64,000 bases of DNA from Streptomyces albus subsp. chlorinus (GCF_013302895.1 NZ_VJOK01000001.1:261566-325565), one strand, 5' to 3'; positions 33,821 to 42,760 are shown, numbered from the stretch's first letter. Notes: generated from the letters alone by a model not told the origin. A program made the numbers and translations.

Positions 33821-36043
33821 TCAGGCCGGCCGCAGCAGTTCCAGCAGGGCCGCGGCGGACCAGGAGAAGTTGCTGGAGTTGCGGCCCTTTCCGGTGAGGG
33901 GGTGGTAGTTCTCGTGGATGGGGCCCTCCCCCAGCAGTCCGTCGGCGCGGGTCAGCAGCCGCTCGGTGATCCGGCGGGCGTCCCGGTGATAGCCGTAGGC
34001 CCGCAGACCGAGGACGGCGAAGTACGCCTGGTCGAGCCAGACCAGACCGCGCCAGTATCCGGTCGGGTCGAAGGCCGGGTTGTTCCGGGCGACGGTCGGC
34101 ATCGGCAGAGGTGTCGCGAACTGCTCCTCGTCGGTGAGTGCCGTGCGCACCCCGGCCGCCTGCCGGGCGGTGGCCACCCGCGCCCACAGCGGAATCGCCC
34201 CCTCGATGCCCTTGCCCGCGCCGGTGCGGGGGTCACCGTGCAGGGCGCGGTCGTAGAAGAACCGGGTCTTCGGGTCCCACATGCGGGAGCGGATCCGCTT
34301 GCCGAGCGCGGCGCGCTCGCGCAGCAGCCGGTCCGCGTCGGCGACGCGGCCCAGTACGCGGGCGGCCCGGGCAAGGTACTGCTTCTCGGCGTACAGATAG
34401 CAGTTGAGGTCGACGGACTCCTGGCGCAGGGAGTAGCCGACGGTCCTGCCGCCCTCGTCCTTGTTGGCGGCGACCGCGACCTCGTCGAAGCGCGGGGCGT
34501 TGTCCATGCCGCTCTCCCAGGCGGCGGCCAAGCGGCGTTCCTTGGATGAGTCGTTCGCCGGGTCCACTGTGGCGCCGTACTCGGCCAGGCCGTTGCCATC
34601 GTGGTCCCGGTTGCGGTACCACCACGCGTGGTAAGCGGTGAGTTTCGGGTACATGCGGTGCAGGAAGCCGGTGTCGCCACCGCGCCGGTAGACCTCCCAC
34701 ACCGCCCAGGCGGCGAGCGGCGGCTTGGAGTTGCGCTCGTTCCAGTTGATGCCGCCCTGCCGCACGTTGTTGTAGAAGACGGCGTCCGGGACCATTCCGG
34801 CGTCCTGCGGGCGCTGGGCGGAGTCCTCGGTGATCTGGTGGTCGAACATCGCCTCGATCGCCGCCGCGGCGAGACGGGGCTCGAACAGGGCCGTGGAGAC
34901 GGCCTCCTTCCACGAGTCCCACGCCCACGCTCCGCCCGCGAACCAGGTGTAGGTGAGGGACGGCGTGATCACGTCCTTCTTCAGCAGGCCGGCCGGGCTG
35001 CGCCAGTTGGTCAGCAAGGTCTGCACGGCCTTGGCCGCCGCGCGCCGCCGGTGTGACGGTACCCGCTCCAGCGCGCGGGTGAGGTACCCGCTCCAGCGGC
35101 TCTCCGTCCGGGCGAGGACGCGTGCGGGATGCCTCAGCGCCGCACGCGCCGTGGAGGCGTCGGCGTGCCGTTCCGCGGTGGTGAAGGTGTAGCTCTCCGT
35201 CCAGGCGAAGAGGGTGCGCTCGCCGGGATCGAGCCGGCGGGCGTGGCGGGCGGTGCTGCGGTAGTGGTCGGCGCGCACGGTGGTGTGCACCGGCTCGGCG
35301 TGCCGTACCTCGAAGCGGGCCTGACCGGTCGTCAGGAACTGTTCGTGGTCCCGCACCCGCGCGAAGCGCACCGCCACTCCGGTGCCGGTCGCCGCCAACT
35401 GGGGTGCGCTGCGGACGGGTTCCTCGGTGTGCCGCAGCAGGGCCCCGGACCAGTCGGCGCGCACGGTGCGCGGGGCGCTGCCGCTGTTGCGTACCTCCGC
35501 GGTGACGAGTGCGGTGCGGTTGCTGGCGTAGCACAGGGTCAGTGTGACCTCCAGTCCGGAGACGGTGCGGTGCTGGACGAGCCGCCCGGGAACGCTGTGC
35601 GCGCGGGGCACGGGATCCTGCCGCAGGTCCACCCGCTTGCCGGTGCGCATGTCGGTGAGCCCGAAACAGGTGAACGCCCGGCTGAGGTACCACGGGTACT
35701 CCTCCGCCAGATACAGCGGCCCGCTGAACCCGAGGCCGGCGCCCAGCGGTTGTTCGTCCGCCGCGTCCGGCAGGCCGTAGGCGTGCCAGGCGCCGAGGTC
35801 CGCGAACACGTTGAGCGGGTTGTTCTCCGGCGGCTGGGCCGCCGCGGGAAAGCCGCGCAGGTCCAGCAGGTCGGTCAGCTCGCCCGCCGGTGCTCCTCCC
35901 GGCTGCTCCGGGCGCGTGCCGGGTTCCTGTTCGCGTCCGTCCGTCGGGCGCTGCGCCGCCTGGGCGGGAACCGCGCTCAGTGCGACGGCCCCGACCGGTG
36001 CGAGCGACAGCGCGGCGAAGCCCCTTCTGGTGACATCCGGCAT
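33821..36043 (-). CDS. Tat-exported GH63/MGH1-like glycosidase
   Basis: 740 residues. Tat signal TRRGFAALSLAPVGAVALS with AQA cleavage near 30. A beta-sandwich N-terminal half (~60-330) is followed by an (alpha/alpha)6 catalytic half: WFAGGAWAWDSWKEAVS (~375-391), RQGGINWNERNSKPPLAAW, NKDEGGRTVGYSLRQESVDLN and NPAFDPTGYWRGLVWLDQAYF. This resembles the GH63 alpha-glucosidase (YgjK-like) and MGH1-like groups; WDSW probably carries the catalytic acid. It would act outside the cell on alpha-glucosidic or mannosyl-glycerate-type substrates. A clear promoter is at 36174-36202. Confidence 0.88.
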   Translation of the reverse strand: MPDVTRRGFAALSLAPVGAVALSAVPAQAAQRPTDGREQEPGTRPEQPGGAPAGELTDLLDLRGFPAAAQPPENNPLNVFADLGAWHAYGLPDAADEQPLGAGLGFSGPLYLAEEYPWYLSRAFTCFGLTDMRTGKRVDLRQDPVPRAHSVPGRLVQHRTVSGLEVTLTLCYASNRTALVTAEVRNSGSAPRTVRADWSGALLRHTEEPVRSAPQLAATGTGVAVRFARVRDHEQFLTTGQARFEVRHAEPVHTTVRADHYRSTARHARRLDPGERTLFAWTESYTFTTAERHADASTARAALRHPARVLARTESRWSGYLTRALERVPSHRRRAAAKAVQTLLTNWRSPAGLLKKDVITPSLTYTWFAGGAWAWDSWKEAVSTALFEPRLAAAAIEAMFDHQITEDSAQRPQDAGMVPDAVFYNNVRQGGINWNERNSKPPLAAWAVWEVYRRGGDTGFLHRMYPKLTAYHAWWYRNRDHDGNGLAEYGATVDPANDSSKERRLAAAWESGMDNAPRFDEVAVAANKDEGGRTVGYSLRQESVDLNCYLYAEKQYLARAARVLGRVADADRLLRERAALGKRIRSRMWDPKTRFFYDRALHGDPRTGAGKGIEGAIPLWARVATARQAAGVRTALTDEEQFATPLPMPTVARNNPAFDPTGYWRGLVWLDQAYFAVLGLRAYGYHRDARRITERLLTRADGLLGEGPIHENYHPLTGKGRNSSNFSWSAAALLELLRPA

Positions 36044-36173
36044 GGCGCGGCTCCAGGTCTCCCACGGCCCCGCGTGGTCCGGGCGTCGGCACCCTGTCAG
36101 GCGTTCACTCGCTGTCGCACACCCGGCGCCCCGGCGGCGCTGCCGGGCCTTTCACGTTCGTCTTCCGAAAGCG

Positions 36174-36202
36174 AACCTACGATTCCGGGCTGGTTGTGGC
36201 AA
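36174..36202 (-). promoter_or_regulatory. promoter of the glycosidase gene
   Basis: On the minus strand TTGCCA (36197-36202) and TAGGTT (36174-36179) are separated by 17 bases, close to housekeeping sigma consensus for Streptomyces. It lies 131 bases upstream of the ATG at 36043. GAGGGCTG occurs twice just upstream (about 36219-36248) and may bind a regulator. Confidence 0.65.
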
Positions 36203-36321
36203 GAGGTTGATCTTTCATCGAGGGCTGATCACGCTCATGGAGGGCTGGTTCACGCGATCGGCGCCTTCGGCACCCCGCCCTCGCGCCCGCGCACATGCCA
36301 CCACCTGCCGCTGCACACCGC

Positions 36322-36588
36322 TCAACGCGACCGGTTTCCGGTGAGGAGACGGTAGACCAGCAGCACGATCACCGAGCCGACGATCGCGGCGACCCAGGTC
36401 GACAGGTGGAAGAAGCCGTTGATCGACTCGACTCCGAAGAGCACCTTGCCCAGCCAGCCTCCGAGCAGTCCGCCCACGATGCCGATCAGCATCGTGACGA
36501 GGCAGCCGCCGGGGTCCTTCCCCGGCGTGAGGGCCTTCGCGATGGCCCCGGCGAGCAGACCGATCAGGATCCAGGCGATGATGCCCAC
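36322..36588 (-). CDS. GlsB/YeaQ/YmgE-family stress membrane protein
   Basis: 88 residues from GTG 36588, chosen because the family begins GIIAWILIGLLAGAIAKAL. Three transmembrane helices (residues ~2-20, ~32-55, ~62-82) with the conserved TPGKDPGG loop after the first. Known as transglycosylase-associated proteins, often induced by stress; the biochemical role is unclear. It stands alone on the minus strand. Confidence 0.92.
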   Translation of the reverse strand: MGIIAWILIGLLAGAIAKALTPGKDPGGCLVTMLIGIVGGLLGGWLGKVLFGVESINGFFHLSTWVAAIVGSVIVLLVYRLLTGNRSR

Positions 36589-36759
36589 GGAAAACACCCT
36601 TTCTCTCGTGTGCGGGAGCGGCACCGAAGTGATGCCGAGAACCTGCGGGGTATCCGGCGGCAATAGGTCCAAACCAGGCGAACACGGTGCTGACCAGGCA
36701 CCACCACGCCACCACGCCACCAGCATGCCGCCGTTCGGACTGTTTCAGATCACTTCGCT

Positions 36760-37365
36760 TCAGACCGCTGCCGCCGCGCCCCCTTCCCCCGGACGCGCTC
36801 CGCCCGCACGGGGACGCATGATGAGCGCGGCGACGTAGTACGTGCACGGTTCGGAACCCTCGTTGGCGTAGGCGTGGACGACGTCCGCGGCGAAGTAGGC
36901 CGAGTCGCCCTCGGCCAGGACGACGGGTGTGCCGGCGAGGGTGAGCCGGAGCGTGCCGGATTCGACGACGACGTACTCGTGGGAGCCCGCGGCGTAGGCC
37001 GGGAAGCGGCCCGCGTCGCAGCCGGGCGGCAGGGTCGTGCGGATCCATTCGAAGTTCACTCCGGGTACGACCGGCGTCAGGATCGTGCGGTGCCACCCAC
37101 CCGGTTCGTCGATCCTCTCCTGGTCGGCGGCGCGTCGCACGACGACCCGGTCATCCTCGGGTTGCGCCACGAGATCGGTCAGGGGCACGCCGAGACCCTC
37201 CGCGACGCGGGCGAGTACCACGACCGTGGGCGCCTTCCGGCCGCGCTCGATGGAGGACAGCATGCTCACACTGACGTCCGCCGCCTCTGCGAGTTGCTGG
37301 AGGGTCAGCCTTCGATCGCGCCGCAACCCCTGGACGCGCGCACCCAGTGCCGCGAGGTCGAACAT
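36760..37365 (-). CDS. XRE regulator with C-terminal cupin domain
   Basis: 201 residues from ATG 37365. HTH at ~8-62 (RRDRRLTLQQLAEAADVSVSMLSSIERGRKAP) and a small cupin at ~115-185 (SHEYVVVESGTLRLTLAG, LAEGDSAYFAADVVHAYANEG). This group often regulates detoxification or polyamine genes. It is divergent from the GNAT acetyltransferase at 37411 across 45 AT-rich bases that hold an imperfect inverted repeat and a TATAAT box, so regulator and target share the control region. The message is probably leaderless. Confidence 0.92.
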   Translation of the reverse strand: MFDLAALGARVQGLRRDRRLTLQQLAEAADVSVSMLSSIERGRKAPTVVVLARVAEGLGVPLTDLVAQPEDDRVVVRRAADQERIDEPGGWHRTILTPVVPGVNFEWIRTTLPPGCDAGRFPAYAAGSHEYVVVESGTLRLTLAGTPVVLAEGDSAYFAADVVHAYANEGSEPCTYYVAALIMRPRAGGARPGEGGAAAAV

Positions 37366-37367
37366 TA

Positions 37368-37400
37368 TTCTATAATAGCCACGATTTTCGCTATAGAGAA
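37368..37400. promoter_or_regulatory. AT-rich inverted repeat with TATAAT, XRE-cupin/GNAT control region
   Basis: TTCTATAATAGC (37368-37379) and GCTATAGAGAA (37390-37400) are near-complementary. TATAAT at 37371-37376 is a -10 for the GNAT gene, and its complement falls within about six bases of the regulator's ATG. The AT content stands out sharply from the surrounding DNA. Confidence 0.65.
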
Positions 37401-37410
37401 ATGAGCTGTC

Positions 37411-37935
37411 GTGACAGTGCCCTCGGTGACCATTCGACCCGCCACCCCCGCGGATCTGGAGGCGGTGGCCGGCATCTTCGCGCACTACGTCACCCACACC
37501 GTGATCACCTTCGAGCAGACGCCACCGCCCGCGGCCGCATGGCGGGAACGGCTCGACGAACTCACCGCCCTGGGTCTGCCGTTCCTGGTCGCCGTGGTGG
37601 ACGGCGACGTGGCCGGGTACGCCTACGCGGGCCCATGGCGGCCCAAGCCCGCCTATCGCCGCACGGTGGAGGACACGATCTACCTCTCCCCGGACCTGAC
37701 AGGGCAGGGGCTGGGCAGCGCACTGCTCGACGCGACACTGACCCGGTGCGCCGAAGCGGGCATCCGCCAGATGATCGCCGTCATCGCGGACACCGGGAGC
37801 GATGCCTCCACCTCACTGCACCAGCGCTTCGGCTTCACCCACGCCGGCCGGCTGACCGGTGTCGGGCACAAGCACGGCCGCTCGATCGACACCGTGCTCA
37901 TGCAGCGCTCCCTGGCCACCGCGCAGAACGGATGA
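37411..37935 (+). CDS. GNAT N-acetyltransferase, phosphinothricin/methionine sulfoximine type
   Basis: 174 residues from GTG 37411. Pat/Bar-like sequence: TIRPATPADLEAVAGIFAHYV, ITFEQTPP, GYAYAGPWRPKPAYRRTVEDTIYL, acetyl-CoA loop LTGQGLGSALL, and HQRFGFTHAGRLTGVGHKHGR. The family N-acetylates phosphinothricin, methionine sulfoximine or similar glutamate analogues and gives resistance. Divergent from an XRE-cupin regulator, which suggests induced detoxification. Substrate is inferred from family resemblance only. Confidence 0.9.
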   Translation: MTVPSVTIRPATPADLEAVAGIFAHYVTHTVITFEQTPPPAAAWRERLDELTALGLPFLVAVVDGDVAGYAYAGPWRPKPAYRRTVEDTIYLSPDLTGQGLGSALLDATLTRCAEAGIRQMIAVIADTGSDASTSLHQRFGFTHAGRLTGVGHKHGRSIDTVLMQRSLATAQNG

Positions 37936-38075
37936 ACCGGCCCCTGTCTGTCGCCGCCGGGCGCTCGCGACGCACATCGCGCCCGCGTACGGCCTTCTAC
38001 GCACCGCAAGATTTCGCCGACGAGTGAGCAACTGAGCGTATCCACCTGCGGCCCCGGCCGCCCTAGGCTGGAGAA

Positions 38076-38540
38076 ATGCCGTACAGCTACACCGTCACCG
38101 CCCATTCACCGGCCGGCCCCGAGGCCGTCTACGCGGCGCTCGTCCGCGCGGCGACCTGGCCGTCGTGGTCACCGATCGACGCCGCGGAGATCGAGGGCGG
38201 GGGCGACCCCGGGGAGCGACAGGACGTCGGCGACGTCCGCGTCTTCCGCACCGGCCGGGCCGTCTCCCGGGAACGCATCGTCGAACTCGTCCCCGACCAG
38301 CGGTTCGGTTACGAGAACATGGGCGGCCCCTTCCGGTCCTACCTGGGGAGCGTCCTGCTCACCGAGGGGCCGCGGGGCGGCACCGACATCACCTGGGCGG
38401 CGGATTTCGAGCCGAAACTGCGTTTCTCGGGGCCGTTCTGGCGGTGGTACCTGACCCGCTTCATGCAGCGGATGGTCGACGGCCTGGCCGCCTACGCCGG
38501 TTCGGCATCGGCCCGGGAAGGGGCCAGGCCGGCCGAGTGA
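38076..38540 (+). CDS. SRPBCC family protein
   Basis: 154 residues with the START/Bet v1-like pattern: AHSPAGPEAVYAALVRAATWPSWSP at the start, a central VSRERIVELVPDQRFGYENMGGPFRSYLG, and the long C-terminal helix RWYLTRFMQRMVDGLAAYA. It binds a small hydrophobic ligand or acts as a polyketide cyclase-like protein; no ligand can be named. It precedes the MerR gene but is separated by 170 bases. Confidence 0.9.
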   Translation: MPYSYTVTAHSPAGPEAVYAALVRAATWPSWSPIDAAEIEGGGDPGERQDVGDVRVFRTGRAVSRERIVELVPDQRFGYENMGGPFRSYLGSVLLTEGPRGGTDITWAADFEPKLRFSGPFWRWYLTRFMQRMVDGLAAYAGSASAREGARPAE

Positions 38541-38710
38541 CAGCGAAGCGGTGGTACCCGCCCCACCGCTGACGGATGCCCCCCGCGGGTGACAGCGGCA
38601 CCAGGCCGGTGCGTCCATGTCCGCACCGGTCTGGTGCCGCTCCGGGACATACGGGTTCCGTGGGCCCCGGCAGTGGACTCTCCCTCTGCGGGAGGGCCCA
38701 CCATGGCGGG

Positions 38711-39577
38711 GTGCGGATCGAACTTCTCACCATCGGGCGCTTCGCGCGCCTCTGCCGGCTCAGCGTCAAACAGCTGCGCCACTACGACGAGTTGGGGCTG
38801 CTGTCCCCGGCCCGTGTGGATTCCGGCTCCGGTTACCGCTACTACGCCCCGGAACAGGCACGCGATGCCCTGACCATCGCCCTGCTCCGCGACATGGATC
38901 TCCCCCTGCCGGTCATCGCCCGGACGCTGGCCGCCGACTCCGGGCACAGGGCACGGATCCTGCGCGCCGAGCGGGACCGGCCGGCCGAGCGGATCGGCCG
39001 GGACCGGACACGGATCCGGATGCTGGAGCGGCTGGCGGAGGACGGCCTGCCCGGTTACGAGGTGACGACTGGCAGGGAGCCGGAGCGGCGGCTGGCGACG
39101 GTACGAGCGGTATGCTTCCGCGCGGACACCGGGCAGACGGTCGGGGCGTGCGTGGGCCGGCTGCTGCCGGCACTCGCCAAAGCGGGCCTCGCCTGGGAGC
39201 CGCCGCTGTGGGGGCTGTACCCGCTGGATCCGGAAGAGCGGATGGACATCCGCGTCGGAGCGCGGACACCGGACACGGAAGAAGCGCGGATACCGGACAC
39301 GGAAGAGACGCACGGCCCGCACCGGGAGGAGCCCCTCGGCCTGGAGTCCCAGGTGCTGCCGGGCGGCCTCGTCGCGGAAACCGTGCACACCGGGTCCTAT
39401 GAGGAGCTGCCCTTGGCCTGCAACGCGCTCTTCGCCGCCATCCATGAGCGCGGGCTGCGCCCGCGCGCGCCTGTGCATGAGGCGTATCTCGTGGGACCGG
39501 CAGAAGCACCGCAAGAGGAACTGACGACCCGGCTGGTCGTTCCCGTCCAGGAGAGCGACGAGGAGGGCGCGGCGTGA
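38711..39577 (+). CDS. MerR regulator with GyrI-like effector domain
   Basis: 288 residues from GTG 38711. MerR HTH at ~1-75 (LTIGRFARLCRLSVKQLRHYDELGLLSPARVDSGSGYRYY), coiled dimer helix to ~125, then an AraC-E/GyrI-like ligand domain (GRLLPALAKAGLAWEPPLWGLYPLD ... VHEAYLVGPAEAPQEELTTRLVVPV). An in-frame 24-base duplication inserts ARTPDTEEARIPDTEE between about residues 184 and 199. Its TGA overlaps the GTG of the BtrH-like gene (GTGA), so the two are coupled; this is unusual for BtrH proteins and suggests a regulatory or resistance link. Confidence 0.9.
   Translation: MRIELLTIGRFARLCRLSVKQLRHYDELGLLSPARVDSGSGYRYYAPEQARDALTIALLRDMDLPLPVIARTLAADSGHRARILRAERDRPAERIGRDRTRIRMLERLAEDGLPGYEVTTGREPERRLATVRAVCFRADTGQTVGACVGRLLPALAKAGLAWEPPLWGLYPLDPEERMDIRVGARTPDTEEARIPDTEETHGPHREEPLGLESQVLPGGLVAETVHTGSYEELPLACNALFAAIHERGLRPRAPVHEAYLVGPAEAPQEELTTRLVVPVQESDEEGAA
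39260..39307 (+). repeat. 24-bp tandem duplication in the MerR gene
   Basis: Two 24-base units (39260-39283 and 39284-39307) encode ARTPDTEE and ARIPDTEE. They differ at two bases and sit in a loop of the effector domain. Confidence 0.85.
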
Positions 39578-40574
39578 GCGCAGTGGTGGACGTCGATGCC
39601 CGCGGTATGCGGCACTGCGAGACGACAGCTTTGGGCGTGCTGCTGCGGCACCAAGGCATCGATCTGTCCGAACCCATGCTCTTCGGCCTCGGCTCCGGCC
39701 TGTCCTTCGTCTACTGGACAGCAAGCGCATGGGCTTCCCGTTCCTCGGGGGACGGGTGAGACCTTTCGCTCTCACCAGGAACCTCGCCTCGTTGCTCGGG
39801 CTGGAACTCCTCGTCGAGGAGACCACCTCACCCCGCAAGGCGTGGGACAACGTGGTGGCGCCCCTCACCGCGGGACGCCCCGTCGGACTGCGGCTCGACT
39901 GCTACCACCTGGACTACTTCACCTCGAAGGTGCACTTCGGCGGTCATGTGGTGGCCATGTACGGCTACGACGACCACGACGCCTACCTGGTGGACACGGA
40001 CCAGCAGGGCGGAGCCGTCTCCACCGGCCTGGCCGGCCTGGCCCGCGCCCGGGCCGCGCGCGGTCCGATGACCGCCAGGAACCGGTCCTTCACGCTCACG
40101 GCCCCAGGAGACCTGTGCGCCCCGCAGGACCGCCGGCTCGTCGCCGCCATCACGCTCTGCGCGCACGCCTTCCTCAACCCGCCCATCGCCAACCTCGGCC
40201 ACCGGGGCATCGAGAAGGCCGGCAAGCTGGTACGCACATGGCTCCGGCGCACCGACGCCCCGGAGCGGGACCTGCCGCAGGCCGCGCTCCTCATGGAGAG
40301 GGCCGGCACCGGCGGCGCCCTGTTCCGCAACCTCTACCGCGACTTCCTCGCCGAATGCGCCGAGCTGCTCGACAGCGGCCACCTGCGGACGGGCCACAGG
40401 CTGTACTCCGAGGCGGCCACCTTGTGGACCGAAGTGGCAGCTCTGATCGCCCGAGCCGGTGAAACAGGCGAGGAACAGCGTCTCGTGGCGGCGGGTGACC
40501 TCCTCGGTGACCTTTCCCGCGTGGAACGCGAGGCCATGCGGGCACTGAGCTGTCTGGCGGGGGACATCCGGTGA
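39574..40574 (+). pseudogene. BtrH-like acyltransferase/cysteine peptidase-fold protein, frameshifted
   Basis: Two adjacent frames make one BtrH-family protein. The first (GTG 39574 to 39759) has the catalytic-type Cys15 in MRHCETTALG and SEPMLFGLGSGLSFVYW; the second continues with GFPFLGGRV, HFGGHVVAMYGYDDHDAYLVDT and a helical DUF4872-like C-terminus to 40574. One G missing near 39716-39717 (TGGACAGC for TGGGACAGC) breaks the frame after FVYW. In butirosin synthesis BtrH moves an acyl chain from a carrier protein to an aminoglycoside; here no carrier protein is adjacent. A sequencing deletion is as likely as a true mutation. Confidence 0.82.
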
Positions 40575-40815
40575 CCACCACCGAGGAGTCCGGCACGTGG
40601 CGGCCGTGATCGTTGCGCAGTGACAACGACCGCAACCCCGTCCGTGCCCGGGCTGGTCCTGCCTGCGTGCCCCTGCCCCACGCTCGGGCGCAGGGCGTTC
40701 CCGGCCGGCTCGGTCCCCTGCGGCCGAGGCGGAGTGCGAGTCCGTCGCCCGGGTGCTGTGGGCCTCCCTCCGTACGCCGACGACGACGGCCGCGCCCCCG
40801 GTCGAAAGCCTCCCG

Positions 40816-41514
40816 TTACGGGGTGGCACCCTCGCGGCAGGCCCGGTGCCCCCAGCCGGACGCGACCTTGGTGATCTGCTCGCCCGCCTCGTAAGGGGAC
40901 TTGCAGTGACCGCAGCGGCCGGGGAACTTCGCTTTGATCACCGGGCCGGCTCCGCGCCCCGTCGAACGGCGCGTGCGGGTCTTGCCGGAGCGGGCCGCGC
41001 GGGGCTTGTCCTCGGTCGCGGGGCTCGGCCGGGGAACACCGGTGGCGCCGTGTGCCGTGCCGGCGGGAGCCTGCTCGGTCGCCGCGGTGCTGGCCGCCGC
41101 GTCGGCGATGGCGTTGAGCGGGTCGCCGTTCACCTGGTGGGCGAGTACGTGCTGGAAGACCACGTCCCGGCCTTCGAGCAGGGCGTCGATGCGGACGACC
41201 AGGTCCCTGTTGGCCACCGGCTTCTTCGACGCGGTCTGCCAGCTGTTGCGCTTCCATCCCGCGATCCATTTGGTGACCGCGTTCATCGCGTACTGGGAGT
41301 CCATCCGGACCTCCAGCGGCACGGCCGGATCGGTGGCCTCCAGCAGTTCGGCGAGGGCGGTCAGTTCGGCCACGTTGTTCGTCGTGCGGCCGAGCGGACC
41401 CGCCTCCCAGCGCAGTGGGGTGCCCGCGGGGTCGGCGAGCACCCAGGCCCAGCCCGCGGGCCCCGGATTGATCTTGGCGGCACCGTCACAGGCCGCAACC
41501 ATACGTTCTGGCAT
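40816..41514 (-). CDS. ribonuclease H with extra C-terminal Cys/His segment
   Basis: 232 residues. RNase HI active-site carboxylates Asp10 (ACDGAAKINPGPAGWA), Glu50 (NNVAELTAL), Asp72 (RMDSQYAMN) and Asp138 (NAIADAAA), with His126 in VLAHQVNGDP. It cleaves RNA in RNA-DNA hybrids. After residue ~145 comes a basic low-complexity linker and then KFPGRCGHCKSPYEAGEQITKVASGWGHRAC, whose Cys-x-x-Cys and later His/Cys could form a zinc site. The canonical enzyme ends near 155, so the tail is an added module. Confidence 0.92.
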   Translation of the reverse strand: MPERMVAACDGAAKINPGPAGWAWVLADPAGTPLRWEAGPLGRTTNNVAELTALAELLEATDPAVPLEVRMDSQYAMNAVTKWIAGWKRNSWQTASKKPVANRDLVVRIDALLEGRDVVFQHVLAHQVNGDPLNAIADAAASTAATEQAPAGTAHGATGVPRPSPATEDKPRAARSGKTRTRRSTGRGAGPVIKAKFPGRCGHCKSPYEAGEQITKVASGWGHRACREGATP

Positions 41515-41552
41515 CCCCCGATCATGCCAGGTCCCACGGGCGACGCCGGCAC

Positions 41553-42446
41553 TCAGTCGGAGGTGAGGGGCTGCCCCGGCGACTCGGCCTCACGGGTGGC
41601 GGCCCAGGAGGCGAGCAGGCGCAGGCGCTCCTCGGAGGGCGAGCCGGGCTCAGCCGTGTAGACGGTGAGGGTGAGACCGGGTTCGGCAGCCATCTCCAGG
41701 CCCTCGTAGGCGAGGGTGAGATCGCCCACGGCCGCGTGGTGGAAGCGCTTGGTGCCGGTGCCGTGCCGGCGGACGTCGTGGGCGCCCCAGCGGGTGCGGA
41801 ACTCCTCACTGCGCGTGGACAGCTCGCCGACCAGGTCGTGCAGGGCCTTGTCGTGCGGATCGCGGCCGGCCTCGGTGCGCAGGATGGCGACACAGGTGTC
41901 GGCGAACAGCTCCCAGTCGGGGTAGAAGCGCCGGGATGCCGGGTCGAGGAAGTTGAAGCGGGCGAGGTTGGGCTGCTTGGGGCAGCTGTCGTAGACATCG
42001 CTGTAGAAGGCGCGGCCGAGCGCGTTGGCGGCCAGGATGTCCATACGGCCGTTGCGGACGAAGGCGGCCCCTGCCGTGATCGCGTCCAGCGTCCACCGCA
42101 GGCTGCGGTGCGGCGTCCACTGCGGGGCGGTGGGACGGCGACGCGGGCGGGTGAGGGTGTCGGAGCCGTCGGCCGCCTGGGCCAGGTTGAGCAGGTGAGC
42201 CCGCTCGGCGTCGTCGAGCTGCAGGGCGCGGGCGACGGCTTCGAGCACACCCGGTGAGACGCCGGCGAGATTGCCGCGCTCCAGCTTGGCGTAGTACTCG
42301 ACGCTGACGTCGGCCAGGGCCGCGACCTCGCTCCTGCGCAGGCCGGGGACGCGGCGCCTGGGCCCGGCGGGCAGCCCGGCCTGCTCCGGACCGATCTTGG
42401 CTCGCCGCGAGGTGAGGAACTCGCGGACCTCTTGACGGTTGTCCAC
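41553..42446 (-). CDS. XRE-family regulator with MmyB-like ligand domain
   Basis: 297 residues from GTG 42446. HTH ~1-65 with GPRRRVPGLRRSEVAALADVS and VEYYAKLERGNLAGVSPGVL, then the MmyB-like domain (AAFVRNGRMDILAANALGRAFYSDVY, HDLVGELSTRSEEFRTRWGAHDVRRHGTGTKRFHHAAVGDL). It is the third such gene here and is divergent from the zinc alcohol dehydrogenase at 42761. A perfect 12-bp-arm inverted repeat lies 30 bases upstream of its start and is the likely operator. Confidence 0.92.
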   Translation of the reverse strand: MDNRQEVREFLTSRRAKIGPEQAGLPAGPRRRVPGLRRSEVAALADVSVEYYAKLERGNLAGVSPGVLEAVARALQLDDAERAHLLNLAQAADGSDTLTRPRRRPTAPQWTPHRSLRWTLDAITAGAAFVRNGRMDILAANALGRAFYSDVYDSCPKQPNLARFNFLDPASRRFYPDWELFADTCVAILRTEAGRDPHDKALHDLVGELSTRSEEFRTRWGAHDVRRHGTGTKRFHHAAVGDLTLAYEGLEMAAEPGLTLTVYTAEPGSPSEERLRLLASWAATREAESPGQPLTSD

Positions 42447-42475
42447 CCTTCGACCGTACGTCCACCGCGTCCCGT

Positions 42476-42502
42476 GAGGGGTGTACCGCGGGTACACCCC
42501 TC
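42476..42502. promoter_or_regulatory. 12-bp-arm inverted repeat, candidate XRE operator
   Basis: Arms GAGGGGTGTACC (42476-42487) and GGTACACCCCTC (42491-42502) are perfect with a three-base centre GCG. The site lies between divergent genes, 30 bases from the XRE start and about 260 from the dehydrogenase start. Confidence 0.7.
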
Positions 42503-42760
42503 CTCGGGGCCTCGCTGTACGAGGCCGGACCGGGTTTCCTTGTCGACGTGGCACTTCCCCGGCCGGACGCCACAGCGTCACCGCGGAGATGCCCGAGCCC
42601 CGAATCGGGGGCGGCAGCGGTGCGACCACCCCGTGCCCCCGTCCACCGGTCCCCCGTCCTGTCGGCGGGTGCCCGGTCCCGCTACCGTCCTGGACGGTCA
42701 AGGGACCGCCGGCCCCGGCAACGGCGAAGGCCGGTCGCAGAACGTGAAGGAGTAACCCCC

